NCBI RefSeq assembly: GCF_029910235.1
Contig: NZ_CP112874.1
Location: 1,736,001 to 1,800,000, forward strand
Source: Pseudanabaena galeata CCNP1313
GTDB taxonomy: Bacteria; Cyanobacteriota; Cyanobacteriia; Pseudanabaenales; Pseudanabaenaceae
Direction: 5' to 3'
DNA length: 64,000 nt
Positions 54,248 through 63,446 of the stretch are shown piece by piece (the first letter of the stretch is position 1; every line of letters starts with the position of its first letter). Under the pieces are notes generated by a model. It was not told where the DNA came from and did not search any database. It saw only the letters and a program-made list of their open reading frames with translations. Position numbers and translations under genes: made by a program.

Positions 54248-55927
54248 TTAGACCGCCTTGCTATTTACTAAATCAACGGCTTTTTGTAAGGCTTCAGTGC
54301 GATCGCTCTGGACGTGATCGACCGAAATCAACTCAAAAATACCAAGTTTGTCTAAACGCTTCGACACCTTTGGGCTAGCTCCGACCACATAGACCTCCAA
54401 GCCCTTGTCATGGGCATCACGAATTGCATTTTCGATCGCTAGGGAAGCCGTCACACCCATTGAAGGCACATCGGTTAGATCCATTACCAAGACATCGGCT
54501 TCGCGCATAGCGTTATGTTCACGGGAGATCGCCTTCGATAGACCAAAAATCATCGAACCACTGAGATAAAACAGCAATACACGACCGTTGGCTTGGTCTA
54601 GTAAATCCTTTTGTTCTCTGGTCAAACGTGCGTCATCATCGGTATCGGAAATCAACTTCACTTCCTTGGATTGCAATTCGCTCAAGCGTTCAATCGTGAG
54701 GATATTCGCGATAAATACACCAATACCAACGGCGACAATCAAATCCACAAATACAGTTAGCAATAACACGCCATACATGATCAAAGAGCCTTTGACCGAA
54801 ATTTTGTGCGATCGCTTCAAGAAGCTCCAATCAAGAATATCCAGACCAACCTTGAGCGCAATACCAGCGAGAACCGCCATCGGAATTGGTTCCGTATATT
54901 TTGCCGCGCCCAAGACTACTACTAACAACACCAATGCACGGGTCAAGCCAGACAGTGCCGAAGTGGCTCCAGTTTGAATATTTACCACTGTTCCCATGGT
55001 TGCACCAGCCCCCGGAAGCCCGCCGCAAATACCTGAAACGATATTAGCGATACCTTGACCGATTAATTCTTTATCAGATTTATGCTCAGTGCGAGTGATG
55101 CTATCAGCCACAACTGCTGTAAGCAGAGTATCAATACATCCGAGAATCCCTAGCATGAAGCCATCAACTAACATGATCGTAACTTCATCAGCACCAAATA
55201 CTGGTAAACGGAACTGGGGTAAACCTACGGGAATTGGACCAACATCACTAATGCGACGAATACCTTCGACACCATTAAATACAGTTACCGAGATGACCGT
55301 ACCGACAATTAGAGCAATTAATTGCGGTGGAACTACTTTCTTAATTTGTTTAGGAGTTAAGAAAATAATGGCGAGGGTAACAACACTCAGAATTACTTCA
55401 GGTAGATTATCGGGAGCGGTCGCTTTAGATAGCAAATCGGGAATCAATAAGAAAGTCCCTAAAACACCACCTTTGGGGGGAGTCTGACCTACAAATGGGG
55501 CGATTTGTAAAATCACCAAAATTACGCCAATCCCTGACATAAAGCCAGAAATAACGCTGTAGGGCATCAGGGTGATGTATTTACCAAGTTTGAAATAGCC
55601 AAATACGATTTGGCATAGTCCCGCGATCATCACTACGGTAAAAGCCATCGCCAATCCGTTTTCAGGACTCTTGGCAACCAAGCTCGCCACAATAGTAGTC
55701 ATGACTACGGTCATCGGACCAGTTGGCTCAGAAATCAAGGTGGGTGTACCACCAAACAACGCCGCAAAGAATCCTACACAAACTGCACCATACAACCCTG
55801 CGATCGGTCCAGCACCAGAAGCGACACCGAAGGCAAGCGCTAGGGGTAAAGAGACGATCGCGGCAGTTAAACCGCCAAACATATCGCCACGAAGATTATC
55901 AAAACGAATCTTATTAGTTATCGCCAT
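54248..55927 (-). CDS. bicA: SulP-family bicarbonate transporter BicA
   Basis: A 559-residue SulP transporter. The N-terminus (ITNKIRFDNLRGDMFGGLTA) and FGVASGAGPIAGLYGA, LISEPTGPMTVVMTT and MPYSVISGFMSGIGVI are very close to the cyanobacterial BicA sequence I know. There are about 14 membrane segments (about 15-400), then a C-terminal STAS domain (about 440-555, FYLSGSMIFGLSKAI, TDVPSMGVTASLA). BicA is a Na+-dependent, low-affinity, high-flux bicarbonate transporter of the carbon-concentrating mechanism in the plasma membrane. ATG at 55927. Sulfate genes lie nearby, but the likeness favours bicarbonate. Confidence 0.88.
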   Translation of the reverse strand: MAITNKIRFDNLRGDMFGGLTAAIVSLPLALAFGVASGAGPIAGLYGAVCVGFFAALFGGTPTLISEPTGPMTVVMTTIVASLVAKSPENGLAMAFTVVMIAGLCQIVFGYFKLGKYITLMPYSVISGFMSGIGVILVILQIAPFVGQTPPKGGVLGTFLLIPDLLSKATAPDNLPEVILSVVTLAIIFLTPKQIKKVVPPQLIALIVGTVISVTVFNGVEGIRRISDVGPIPVGLPQFRLPVFGADEVTIMLVDGFMLGILGCIDTLLTAVVADSITRTEHKSDKELIGQGIANIVSGICGGLPGAGATMGTVVNIQTGATSALSGLTRALVLLVVVLGAAKYTEPIPMAVLAGIALKVGLDILDWSFLKRSHKISVKGSLIMYGVLLLTVFVDLIVAVGIGVFIANILTIERLSELQSKEVKLISDTDDDARLTREQKDLLDQANGRVLLFYLSGSMIFGLSKAISREHNAMREADVLVMDLTDVPSMGVTASLAIENAIRDAHDKGLEVYVVGASPKVSKRLDKLGIFELISVDHVQSDRTEALQKAVDLVNSKAV

Positions 55928-56331
55928 TATTGTTCAAATCAACCTGAATCATTAGTGAGTTTTAAAGAGTGATTAAAGTTTTTTTTAGCTCTATGATCAA
56001 CATTACATGATGAAATACATTGACACAAATCAATTATTAATAGCTATATCATAGATATTCCTCTATGATATAGCTATTCTGTAAGTAGAAAATATGCTTG
56101 CTTGTGTCAATTAGTTACACTATTCACTCCAAATTAGGCGATCGCATTATTTTGATGTCAATCAAAAAGCGATCGAGAAATATTCACAGACATCAGATTC
56201 AGGATATAAACAGTTAAACTGCAATAACATGACGTGAGTTCGATATAGCCATTTGCGTCGTGCTTCGCACGCCGCAAATGGCTATATCGAACTCAAAGGA
56301 ATCCGTAAATTAAGTTCCATTTAATCGTTGG
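55928..56331. other. intergenic region with a short family E element (56234-56298)
   Basis: The bicA promoter should lie here, but no boxes are certain. At 56040-56085 an inverted repeat of ATAGCTATATCATAGA type is present. At 56234-56298 a reduced family E element keeps the ends (GTGAGTTCGATATAGCC and GGCTATATCGAACTC) and only the GCCATTTGCG hairpin. A hairpin AAGGTTTACTGCG-GCATACCG-CACAGTAAACCTT follows at about 56332-56367. Confidence 0.6.
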
Positions 56332-56368
56332 AAGGTTTACTGCGCGGCATACCGCACAGTAAACCTTC

Positions 56369-56670
56369 ATTCACGTTCATTAGGATTATGGGTTTTACGT
56401 TCCAATATTTCCTTGAGAACTAGAGTAACAACTGCTAACAGAGCGAGCAGAACTGCCGCCGAATAAGCAACTTCATTCTCATAGTTCTTGTAGGCTTCTT
56501 CAACAAAAAGAGGCAAGCTTTGGGTTTTTGACGCAATATTGCCAGACACGACTGAAACCGCACCAAACTCACCCATAGCCCTCGCATTAGTCAATACTAA
56601 GCCATAGAGTAAACCCCATCGGATATTGGGAACAACAACTTTCCAGAAAATCTGCCAGTCACCAGCCCCA
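56369..56670 (-). pseudogene. duplicated 3' end of cysW (302 bp)
   Basis: This matches 61651-61952, the 3' end of cysW, base for base with no gap and only four mismatches, three of them silent. It encodes the last 100 or so residues (WKVVVPNIRWGLLYG to HNPNERE) but has no start or N-terminal half; the open frame begins in the rhodanese gene. The copy ends exactly at the stop codon of the rhodanese gene (56671). Recent duplication or gene conversion is the only simple explanation. Confidence 0.92.
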
Positions 56671-57651
56671 TTAGGCAAGAGGACGCTCTGCACCAGTTTC
56701 TATAGGCAAATCCGACTGACTGTATTCAGTCCAAGAACCTTCATATACTCTGACCTTGGGATAGCCCAGCAGATGCTTTAAGACTACATACTGCAAAGAT
56801 GCTTCGCGACCTGTGGTGCAAGTGACAATAATATCCTTAGACTTATCAATCTTTTTATCATCAAGAATCTTTTGGATTTCGGCTAGAGGCTTGAGCTTGT
56901 GAGGATTTTGAGGATCGGTGAAGGTCGGCCAAGGGATATTTCTCGCTCCAGGGATGTGACCATTGCGAACAAAGAGATCAACTTTGCCAGCAAAGGCATT
57001 AGCGGGACGAGGATCGATAAATCTTACGTCTTTCTTATCAAGCAAGTCTTTTACTTGAGCAAGGGTGACGCGGATATTCCTTTGATCATTGACACTAAGT
57101 TTGCCTGTTTTATATTTAGGAAACTCTTTGGTGACAGGTTCTTTCGCATCTTTGTAGCCATTAAAGCCGCCATCTAATACTGCAACCTGTCCTTTAAAAC
57201 CAATGCGCTCTAAGGCATAGGCAATTTGGCTAGAACCGAGGATATTATTACCTTCGGAGTAAACCAAGACTTTGCTTTTGTCATTAACTCCAGCCTTGGC
57301 AAGTAAATCACCAAGCTTGTCAGAGTCTAAAAGCTGCACTGGTAAGCCATCCTTGGGAACACGGACAAGGTTATCGGCAAAGTTAACGGCATTAGGAAGA
57401 TGTTCTTTGAAATAGTCAAGGGGATTCCACCGCACATCTAAAATCCGTAGGTTGGGATCATTAGCATTGGCTTTTACCCAGCTTGGGGGAACGAAGGAAA
57501 TCTTGGTTGCGGAACTTTGGGCGAGGAGGGGAGAGCTAGAGAAGAAGGCGATCGCCACGACTACAGACATGACTGCGGCAGCGATAAAGGCGAGAGGTTT
57601 AAACTTAAATCTGAGCGACTTTGCTCTAGAATTTCTGCGGGTAATAGTCAT
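56671..57651 (-). CDS. exported two-domain rhodanese (thiosulfate sulfurtransferase)
   Basis: A 326-residue protein with a basic N-terminus and a signal segment (about 20-45, ending LLAQSS). Two rhodanese domains follow (about 50-175 and 190-315). The first is presumably non-catalytic; the second carries the active-site cysteine in IIVTCTTGREAS (about 270). It transfers sulfur from thiosulfate or mercaptopyruvate to acceptors in the periplasm or lumen. It lies in the sulfate-uptake region, divergent from cysA, with a shared-type promoter motif 59 bp upstream. Its stop codon abuts the cysW duplicate. Confidence 0.92.
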   Translation of the reverse strand: MTITRRNSRAKSLRFKFKPLAFIAAAVMSVVVAIAFFSSSPLLAQSSATKISFVPPSWVKANANDPNLRILDVRWNPLDYFKEHLPNAVNFADNLVRVPKDGLPVQLLDSDKLGDLLAKAGVNDKSKVLVYSEGNNILGSSQIAYALERIGFKGQVAVLDGGFNGYKDAKEPVTKEFPKYKTGKLSVNDQRNIRVTLAQVKDLLDKKDVRFIDPRPANAFAGKVDLFVRNGHIPGARNIPWPTFTDPQNPHKLKPLAEIQKILDDKKIDKSKDIIVTCTTGREASLQYVVLKHLLGYPKVRVYEGSWTEYSQSDLPIETGAERPLA

Positions 57652-57709
57652 GGGATTTATATTTTATAGAGGGAAAAGCTTGTCTAACTTTAATCTACTA
57701 CATTACCAT

Positions 57710-57724
57710 GTAAATACCGTATTT
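57710..57724. promoter_or_regulatory. putative sulfur-regulator site before the rhodanese gene
   Basis: GTAAATACCGTATTT: a near-palindrome AAATAC-C-GTATTT. Its first 12 bases are the exact reverse complement of 59666-59677 before cysK. It lies 59 bp from the rhodanese start. Confidence 0.5.
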
Positions 57725-57904
57725 TGCTCTCCTCGAAGCACTACTTCAGTGTAAATTTTTGCTTAAGACCTACCACCGAAGAGATGAGGAGCAGTGTGAA
57801 GCCCCTTTACTAACTTTTCACTACCTGATTATTAAAGTGAGTTTGCACATTACTGGTGCTTAGTAAAAACAAAGCTAATTCGCAACAGTTAATTAATCTA
57901 CGGT

Positions 57905-57927
57905 AAATACGTGGACATAACGTATTT
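57905..57927. promoter_or_regulatory. putative sulfur-regulator site before cysA
   Basis: AAATACGT at 57905-57912 and ACGTATTT at 57920-57927, perfect 8-bp arms with a 7-bp spacer, 50 bp before the cysA start. Resembles the sites before the rhodanese and cysK/cysR genes. Confidence 0.5.
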
Positions 57928-57977
57928 TTAATGCTAGAAATATTCTAAGTTACATAATTTTGATGCTGTGAGTCACA

Positions 57978-58985
57978 ATGAGCATTCTGGTTCAAGATAT
58001 TACCAAGCAGTTTGGCGATTTTTTAGCAGTTGATAGGGTTAGCTTGATAGTAGAAAGTGGTTCTTTAGTAGCTTTGCTAGGTCCATCAGGTTCAGGTAAG
58101 TCAACTCTCTTGCGAATCATGGCAGGTTTAGAAAAATCTGATCATGGTCAAATTTGGATTGAAAATGAAGACGCAACTTACCGCTCAGTGCAAGAACGCC
58201 TAATTGGATTCGTATTTCAGCACTATGCTTTGTTTAAGCATTTGACAGTGCGTAGCAATATCGCCTTTGGCTTAAATATTCGTAAGGCATCTAAAAGCCT
58301 AGTTAAACAAAAGGTTGATGAATTGCTGGACTTAATTCAACTCAGAGGATTGGGCGATCGCTATCCATCTCAACTATCGGGTGGTCAGCGTCAGCGCGTA
58401 GCCCTTGCGCGATCACTAGCGGCTCAGCCCAAGACTCTCCTACTCGATGAACCCTTTGGTGCATTGGATGCGAAGGTACGGAAGGAACTACGCACATGGC
58501 TTCGCCAACTCCATGAACAAGTTCATGTGACTACAATTTTTGTCACCCATGACCAAGAAGAAGCGATGGAAGTCGCTGATCGCGTGGTGATTATGAATAA
58601 TGGCAGAGTTGAACAAATTGGTACACCAGCCGAAATTTATGATAATCCTACTTCGGAATTTGTGATGCGTTTTATCGGTGAAACCAATGTTATCTCAGGT
58701 GCGCGTCGCCATTTCCCCGATCTTGAAATTGCAGATCATCATCAAGTATTCTTACGTCCCCACGATCTGGCGATTAGAGCCGAACCAGAAGAAACCTTTG
58801 CCCCCGCAACTGTCAGCTATGCCTTTAATCTTGGTCGTGAAGGTCATGCGGAATTGCTACTACAAGACAATCAAAAACTCGTCGTCAAACTAGATCGCGA
58901 TCGCTTTGACAGTCTCTCGCTCTATCCTCAAAAAGAAGTCTATGTCAAACCTTTAAAAACTAAAATCTTTGCTGAAGTTGCTTAG
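57978..58985 (+). CDS. cysA: sulfate/thiosulfate ABC transporter ATPase
   Basis: A 335-residue ABC ATPase. Walker [12 protein letters not shown] (about 35), Q-loop [11 protein letters not shown] (about 77), signature [16 protein letters not shown] (about 133), Walker [16 protein letters not shown] (about 154) and the H-loop [14 protein letters not shown] are all intact. A TOBE-like C-terminal domain covers about 240-335 ([11 protein letters not shown]). It drives sulfate uptake with CysT and CysW, encoded 3.5 kb away on the opposite strand. ATG at 57978. A bidirectional terminator follows. Confidence 0.94.
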   Translation: MSILVQDITKQFGDFLAVDRVSLIVESGSLVALLGPSGSGKSTLLRIMAGLEKSDHGQIWIENEDATYRSVQERLIGFVFQHYALFKHLTVRSNIAFGLNIRKASKSLVKQKVDELLDLIQLRGLGDRYPSQLSGGQRQRVALARSLAAQPKTLLLDEPFGALDAKVRKELRTWLRQLHEQVHVTTIFVTHDQEEAMEVADRVVIMNNGRVEQIGTPAEIYDNPTSEFVMRFIGETNVISGARRHFPDLEIADHHQVFLRPHDLAIRAEPEETFAPATVSYAFNLGREGHAELLLQDNQKLVVKLDRDRFDSLSLYPQKEVYVKPLKTKIFAEVA

Positions 58986-58993
58986 CCAAGAAA

Positions 58994-59024
58994 CAAAAAA
59001 GCACCCTCAAAGGGTGCTTTTTTG
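58994..59024. terminator. bidirectional terminator between cysA and the regulator
   Basis: 13-bp perfect arms CAAAAAAGCACCC and GGGTGCTTTTTTG with a 5-bp loop. It has T-runs on both strands, between two convergent genes. Confidence 0.88.
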
Positions 59025-59025
59025 T

Positions 59026-59616
59026 CTAAATTTCATAGTGCCATTGTTCGGTAGACTCTGCCAAAAATCTGAGTTTGCGACCTTTACGAGACAAGAACCC
59101 AATCTTTTCAAGATCATTAATAATGCGGGTGACCGTGACGCGAGTAGAGCCGATTAATTCTGCGAGTTCTTGATGGGTTAGTTGCAGACCAATCAACCTG
59201 CCATCACGATGATCCTCTTCACCAAAGCGATCGCTTAACCAAGCTAATAGCAACCTTACAGCCTCATCCTTAGCGCGACTATGGGCAATCTTTAGCAAAA
59301 ACTCACTGGTTTGATTGCGGCGAATCATTGCTTCAACGTGATTTCCCCACTGCGATCTCGGTATTTCTGTTAACTGCACATCCGTTAAGCATTCCATTTC
59401 ATAAGGGTATAACTGTGATAATTCACTGCCAATGAGATCACCCGCAGCCCATAAACCAGAGCAAATTACTTGACCATCCTCATTCCATGTGAGCGATCGC
59501 ACCACGCCCGACTCAATTTTCCAGAGGTAATTAGTTTTGCGGGGCAGCATCTCACGACGCTTATAGGCAATGCCAGTAGTCTTTTCAAGGTGAATCATCA
59601 GATACTCTATCGGCAA
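59026..59616 (-). CDS. cysR: Crp/Fnr-family regulator, CysR-like
   Basis: A 196-residue regulator with a shortened cyclic-nucleotide-binding-like beta domain (about 10-105) and a Crp-type winged helix (about 125-195, LTHQELAELIGSTRVTVTRIIND). It lacks the residues expected for cAMP binding. Divergent placement from cysK, and between cysA and cysK, fits CysR, the cyanobacterial regulator of sulfate uptake genes. The true start may be the later ATG (59598, MIHLEKTTG). It is the best candidate to bind the inverted repeats found in the region; this is not shown. Confidence 0.8.
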   Translation of the reverse strand: MPIEYLMIHLEKTTGIAYKRREMLPRKTNYLWKIESGVVRSLTWNEDGQVICSGLWAAGDLIGSELSQLYPYEMECLTDVQLTEIPRSQWGNHVEAMIRRNQTSEFLLKIAHSRAKDEAVRLLLAWLSDRFGEEDHRDGRLIGLQLTHQELAELIGSTRVTVTRIINDLEKIGFLSRKGRKLRFLAESTEQWHYEI

Positions 59617-59662
59617 ACAGTAGATTTTATTTGTATTACGTTGAAAAGTATTGTATCTTACT

Positions 59663-59694
59663 AAGTACGGTATTTACACGATGTTACCGTACTT
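59663..59694. promoter_or_regulatory. inverted repeat between the CysR-like gene and cysK
   Basis: Perfect 10-bp arms AAGTACGGTA (59663-59672) and TACCGTACTT (59685-59694), 12-bp spacer. It lies 47 bp from the regulator start and 54 bp from cysK. It includes TACGGTATTTAC, shared with the rhodanese promoter. Confidence 0.6.
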
Positions 59695-59748
59695 TTATGG
59701 ATTTCTACTTCTTGCTCTCATCGGAGTCCTCATCCCCCAACAACTTTT

Positions 59749-60717
59749 ATGAAAATTGCTCAAAATATCACACAACTCATTGGTAGTACGCCCCTCGTTG
59801 CCCTAAATAACATCCCTAAAAAAGATGGTTCTCTCGCCAAAATTGTCTTGAAATTAGAAAGTATTAATCCTTCTTCTTCTGTTAAGGATCGTATCGGCTT
59901 AGCGATGATTGAAGATGCTGAAGCTCAAGGTTTGATTAGTCCTGCCAAAACTATATTGGTGGAACCAACTTCGGGTAATACAGGGATTGCCTTGGCAATG
60001 GTGGCAGCCGCTAAGGGCTATCGCTTAATTTTGACGATGCCTGAGACTATGAGTCTAGAGCGCCGTGCCATGCTCAGAGCCTATGGTGCAGAGCTAGAGT
60101 TGACTAATGCTAGTGAAGGAATGCGTGGCGCGATTCGGCGTGCGGGAGAAATCGCTGACTCTACGCCTAATGCTTATATGCTGCAACAGTTTAATAATCC
60201 AGCCAATCCTGCCGTGCATCGGCGCACCACTGCGGAAGAAATTTGGAATGATACGGATGGGCAAGTGGATATTGTGATTGCGGGTGTGGGAACTGGCGGC
60301 ACAATTACGGGTGTTGCCGAAGTGATTAAGCAGCGTAAACCGAGTTTTAAGGCGATCGCTGTAGAACCTCTCAACAGCCCCGTCTTGGCGGGTGGTACAC
60401 CAGGGGCACACAGAATTCAGGGAATCGGTGCAGGATTTATCCCCCAAGTTTTACGCACGGACTTGATTGATGAAATTATTGGTATTTCTGATGAGGCAGC
60501 AATCGCTTACGGTCGGCGCTTAGCCCGTGAGGAAGGTTTACTTTCAGGGATTTCGTCAGGGGCGGCTCTGGCGGCAGCGATCGCTGTGGGTAAGCGGGAA
60601 GAAAATCGCGATCTTTTAATTGTGGTGGTTCAACCAAGTTTTGGCGAGCGCTATCTCAGTACAGCTCTATTCCAAGAGCCTGAATTTGCGAATTCATCTT
60701 TGGTTTCTTCAAGATAA
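59749..60717 (+). CDS. cysK: cysteine synthase (O-acetylserine sulfhydrylase)
   Basis: A 322-residue PLP enzyme joining sulfide and O-acetylserine to cysteine. The PLP lysine is in SSSVKDRIG (about 42), the substrate loop [10 protein letters not shown] near 68, the phosphate-binding GTGGTITG near 180 and [10 protein letters not shown] near 265. Length is normal for CysK. ATG at 59749. Divergent from the CysR-like gene and followed by an Rrf2-type regulator 89 bp on. Confidence 0.95.
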   Translation: MKIAQNITQLIGSTPLVALNNIPKKDGSLAKIVLKLESINPSSSVKDRIGLAMIEDAEAQGLISPAKTILVEPTSGNTGIALAMVAAAKGYRLILTMPETMSLERRAMLRAYGAELELTNASEGMRGAIRRAGEIADSTPNAYMLQQFNNPANPAVHRRTTAEEIWNDTDGQVDIVIAGVGTGGTITGVAEVIKQRKPSFKAIAVEPLNSPVLAGGTPGAHRIQGIGAGFIPQVLRTDLIDEIIGISDEAAIAYGRRLAREEGLLSGISSGAALAAAIAVGKREENRDLLIVVVQPSFGERYLSTALFQEPEFANSSLVSSR

Positions 60718-60806
60718 AAGCATTCATCCCTAGGTCAATTAATCCTGTACTAAGTGGAGCATTAATTGACCTGAAAAAATATCTATAAACTGAGTCTAAA
60801 AAATCA

Positions 60807-61241
60807 ATGGAACTATCTTGTAAGGTGGATTATGCTTGTATTGCCCTAATACAACTAGCGATACGACATGGACAAGGGCAGCCAATCTCTGTTAACGAAA
60901 TTGCTCACAGCCAAAATATTCCCATTCGCTACCTCGATCAAGTCATGGGAATGTTAAGGAGAGCAGGCATTATTACTAGTCAGAGAGGATCTAAAGGAGG
61001 CTATCACCTTGCCCAAGAACCTTGGCAAATTAGAATTATTGACGTGGTGGTTGGTCTTAACGGTGAAGACTCTAGAGAGTTACAAAATGATAATCAAATC
61101 ACACCTGAAAAACTAGTTATTGCAGATATAAGAGAACTTACCAGAAGGGGGGCGCTTGATGTATTAAGCAAACATACCCTAGAAGATTTAGTCAGAAAAT
61201 GTGAAGAGAAAAAACGCTCAGGCATAATGTTTTATATTTGA
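60807..61241 (+). CDS. Rrf2-family transcriptional regulator
   Basis: A 144-residue Rrf2 protein with the winged-helix N-terminus (CKVDYACIALIQLAIRHGQG, then SVNEIAHSQNIPIRYLDQVM and RGSKGGYHLA). The three cysteines that bind an Fe-S cluster in IscR are not there: only C5, C11 and C131 occur, none in the cluster loop. This favours a CymR-like regulator that responds to cysteine metabolism, which would suit its position after cysK. A hairpin (AAATTCCACATAA arms) follows. Confidence 0.88.
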   Translation: MELSCKVDYACIALIQLAIRHGQGQPISVNEIAHSQNIPIRYLDQVMGMLRRAGIITSQRGSKGGYHLAQEPWQIRIIDVVVGLNGEDSRELQNDNQITPEKLVIADIRELTRRGALDVLSKHTLEDLVRKCEEKKRSGIMFYI

Positions 61242-61306
61242 AATTCCACATAAAAGAGTGCCGCATTGCGAATCTCTCTTATGTGGAATTTATATTTGTA
61301 GAGAAA

Positions 61307-61576
61307 TTACAAAGCCGTGTTTGGTTCACGATTGTCTTCCCAAATCTCGATATCAAGATCGTTTAGATAGGCGATCGCGGTTTGAATTTGGGCTTGGTTA
61401 CCGTTAAGACCGAGATGAAACCAACCACTACCAGCATTTACACCGAGGGTTGCGGAAATAATGTTTACAGTGACTCCATGCTGTGAAATTAAGTTGGAAA
61501 TCACAGGCTCACTGTGTAAATCTTCGGGGATACGGATCTTGACATCTTTAGCCACAGGGCGAGTATCAATAGCCAT
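61307..61576 (-). CDS. NIL-domain protein
   Basis: 89 residues from ATG 61576 (MAIDTRPVAKDVKI), which has AGGAG 9 bp upstream. The frame to 61624 is less likely. The NIL domain (about 10-85) has the typical VKIRIPEDLHSEPVISNL and GWFHLGLNGNQAQIQTAI. NIL domains occur on methionine ABC transporter ATPases and beside sulfate transporters in cyanobacteria, where they may bind sulfur amino acids. It lies 74 bp from the end of cysW on the same strand. Confidence 0.85.
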   Translation of the reverse strand: MAIDTRPVAKDVKIRIPEDLHSEPVISNLISQHGVTVNIISATLGVNAGSGWFHLGLNGNQAQIQTAIAYLNDLDIEIWEDNREPNTAL

Positions 61577-61648
61577 AGAATTAATCTCCTTTTGATAATT
61601 TGGTGTGATGATATGCTGTTGCACAGCTCATCACATCATCTATTTTTG

Positions 61649-62527
61649 CTATTCACGTTCATTAGGATTGTGAGTTTTACGTTCCAATATTTCCTTGAGA
61701 ACTAGAGTAACAACTGCTAACAGAGCGAGCAGAACTGCCGCCGAATAAGCAACTTCATTCTCATAGTTCTTGTAGGCTTCTTCAACAAAAAGAGGCAAGC
61801 TTTGGGTTTTTGACGCAATATTGCCAGACACGACTGAAACCGCACCAAACTCACCCATAGCCCTCGCATTAGTCAACACTAAGCCATAGAGTAAACCCCA
61901 TCGGATATTGGGAACAACAACTTTCCAGAAAATCTGCCAGTCACTAGCCCCAAGCGTTCGTGCCGCCTCTTCTTGCTCTGTTCCCATTTCATCCAATACA
62001 GGAATCACTTCACGGGCAATAAAAGGCATACTTACAAAGATGGTCGCCAACAGCATTCCTGGGAAGGCAAATACAATTTTGATGTTGTTTGCTTCTAGAA
62101 ATGATCCGAACCAACCAATGCGACCGTATAGCAAAACGATCATTAAACCTGCAACTACTGGAGAAATCGAGAAAGGCAGGTCAATAATGCTAAGTAATAG
62201 TGCTTTCCCAGGGAACTTATTGCGGGCGATCGCCCAAGCGGCACTCAAGCCAAAAATAGTATTTAACGGCAAAGCGATCGCCGCTAATAGAGCCGTTAAC
62301 TTAATCGCTTCCAGCAAATCGTCACGCTTAAAAGCCTCGATAAGCGGGGTTAGCCCCTTAGAAAAGGCCTGCACAAATACATTGATGGCGGGAATGAACA
62401 GCACTAATCCTAGATAGAGAAAGGCGATCGTAATTAAAATCGCAGGAGCTAAGCTTTTTTTGCGTTTACTTTTTGATTCAGGCGCACTTTGAGGATAGTT
62501 ACTGACTGAGGGATTGAGATTAGCCAT
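61649..62527 (-). CDS. cysW: sulfate ABC transporter permease CysW
   Basis: 292 residues from ATG 62527 (MANLNPSVSN), which overlaps the cysT stop by 8 nt (ATGGCTAA). The frame to 62563 would overlap more. Six membrane segments and the EAA loop (EEAARTLGASDWQIFWKVV, about 180-198) that docks on CysA are intact. The last 302 bp are duplicated at 56369-56670 with four changes. It forms the membrane channel with CysT. Confidence 0.93.
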   Translation of the reverse strand: MANLNPSVSNYPQSAPESKSKRKKSLAPAILITIAFLYLGLVLFIPAINVFVQAFSKGLTPLIEAFKRDDLLEAIKLTALLAAIALPLNTIFGLSAAWAIARNKFPGKALLLSIIDLPFSISPVVAGLMIVLLYGRIGWFGSFLEANNIKIVFAFPGMLLATIFVSMPFIAREVIPVLDEMGTEQEEAARTLGASDWQIFWKVVVPNIRWGLLYGLVLTNARAMGEFGAVSVVSGNIASKTQSLPLFVEEAYKNYENEVAYSAAVLLALLAVVTLVLKEILERKTHNPNERE

Positions 62528-63377
62528 ACTTTTTGCTCCATGCTTGTAATAAATTGATTGCAAGTAGGCTCACAAAGGAAATCGCCAACATCACCACACC
62601 GATCACGGTTGCGCCTACATAGTCATATTGCTCTAATCTTTGAAAGATCAAAATCGGTGTAATCAAGTCCTTAAATGGAGTATTGGAAGCAATAATTACG
62701 GTGGAGCCATACTCACCGACAGCTCGGGAAAAGCCAAGGGCAACCCCTGTCAAGATCGAAGGCGCAAGCGGTGGCAAAATCACTTTCGTAAAAGTCTGGA
62801 TTTGGGAAGCTCCCAATGACCAAGCGGCTTCTTCAATTTCCTTTTCTAAATCCGTGAGTACAGGTTGCACGGTGCGAACAATGAACGGCAAAGAGATAAA
62901 GGTCATCGCCACAAATACACCAATGCGACTAAAGGCAACTTTGATACCTAAAGGAGCAAGGAGAGAACCTAGCCAACCATTGTCACTGTAAACCGTAGCT
63001 AGGGTCAGTCCAGCTACGGCGGTGGGCAAGGCAAAGGGCAGATCAACGATCGCTTCGAGGAAGCGCTTGCCAAAGAAGTCGTAACGTACAATCACCCATG
63101 CAATTAATGTGCCGAAAATACCATTAATGGCGGCGGCGGCAAAGGCAGTCACAAAGGTGATTTCGTAACTAGAGAGGGCAAGGGGAGATGTGGCTGTTTT
63201 CCAGAAATTCTCGAAGGGTTCGCTCGCCGCCTTGGTGATCAATGCGATGATCGGCAATATTAGGAGAAATAGAAGATAGGTAAAGGTAATTACCCATGTC
63301 CAAGGAATTTTGGAGATCAGTTTGAGAATAGGGTTAGTTTTTTTCCTATGCTCACTCGATGAAGTTGCCACTACCAT
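62520..63377 (-). CDS. cysT: sulfate ABC transporter permease CysT
   Basis: A 285-residue permease with six membrane segments and an EAA loop (IEEAAWSLGASQIQTFTKV, about 188-206) and the family motif SRAVGEYGSTVIIASN near 223. It is paralogous to CysW. It follows the binding protein gene by 69 bp, where a short GGGGCTTAAGCCCC palindrome is located. Order sbpA-cysT-cysW-NIL on the minus strand. Confidence 0.93.
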   Translation of the reverse strand: MVVATSSSEHRKKTNPILKLISKIPWTWVITFTYLLFLLILPIIALITKAASEPFENFWKTATSPLALSSYEITFVTAFAAAAINGIFGTLIAWVIVRYDFFGKRFLEAIVDLPFALPTAVAGLTLATVYSDNGWLGSLLAPLGIKVAFSRIGVFVAMTFISLPFIVRTVQPVLTDLEKEIEEAAWSLGASQIQTFTKVILPPLAPSILTGVALGFSRAVGEYGSTVIIASNTPFKDLITPILIFQRLEQYDYVGATVIGVVMLAISFVSLLAINLLQAWSKKYG

Positions 63378-63446
63378 ATTTTTTGATGTTTAAAATGCGA
63401 AAGCAAGATATGAGAACAAGGGGCTTAAGCCCCTTGTCTGAGGTGA

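Noticed and set aside
54588-55487. Plus-strand ORFs within bicA
   Set aside because: They are shadows of the bicA frame; low-complexity Thr/Ile-rich products typical of antisense frames.
56369-56693. Separate functional CysW-like gene
   Set aside because: It lacks a start and the first four membrane segments; it is a fragment of duplicated DNA.
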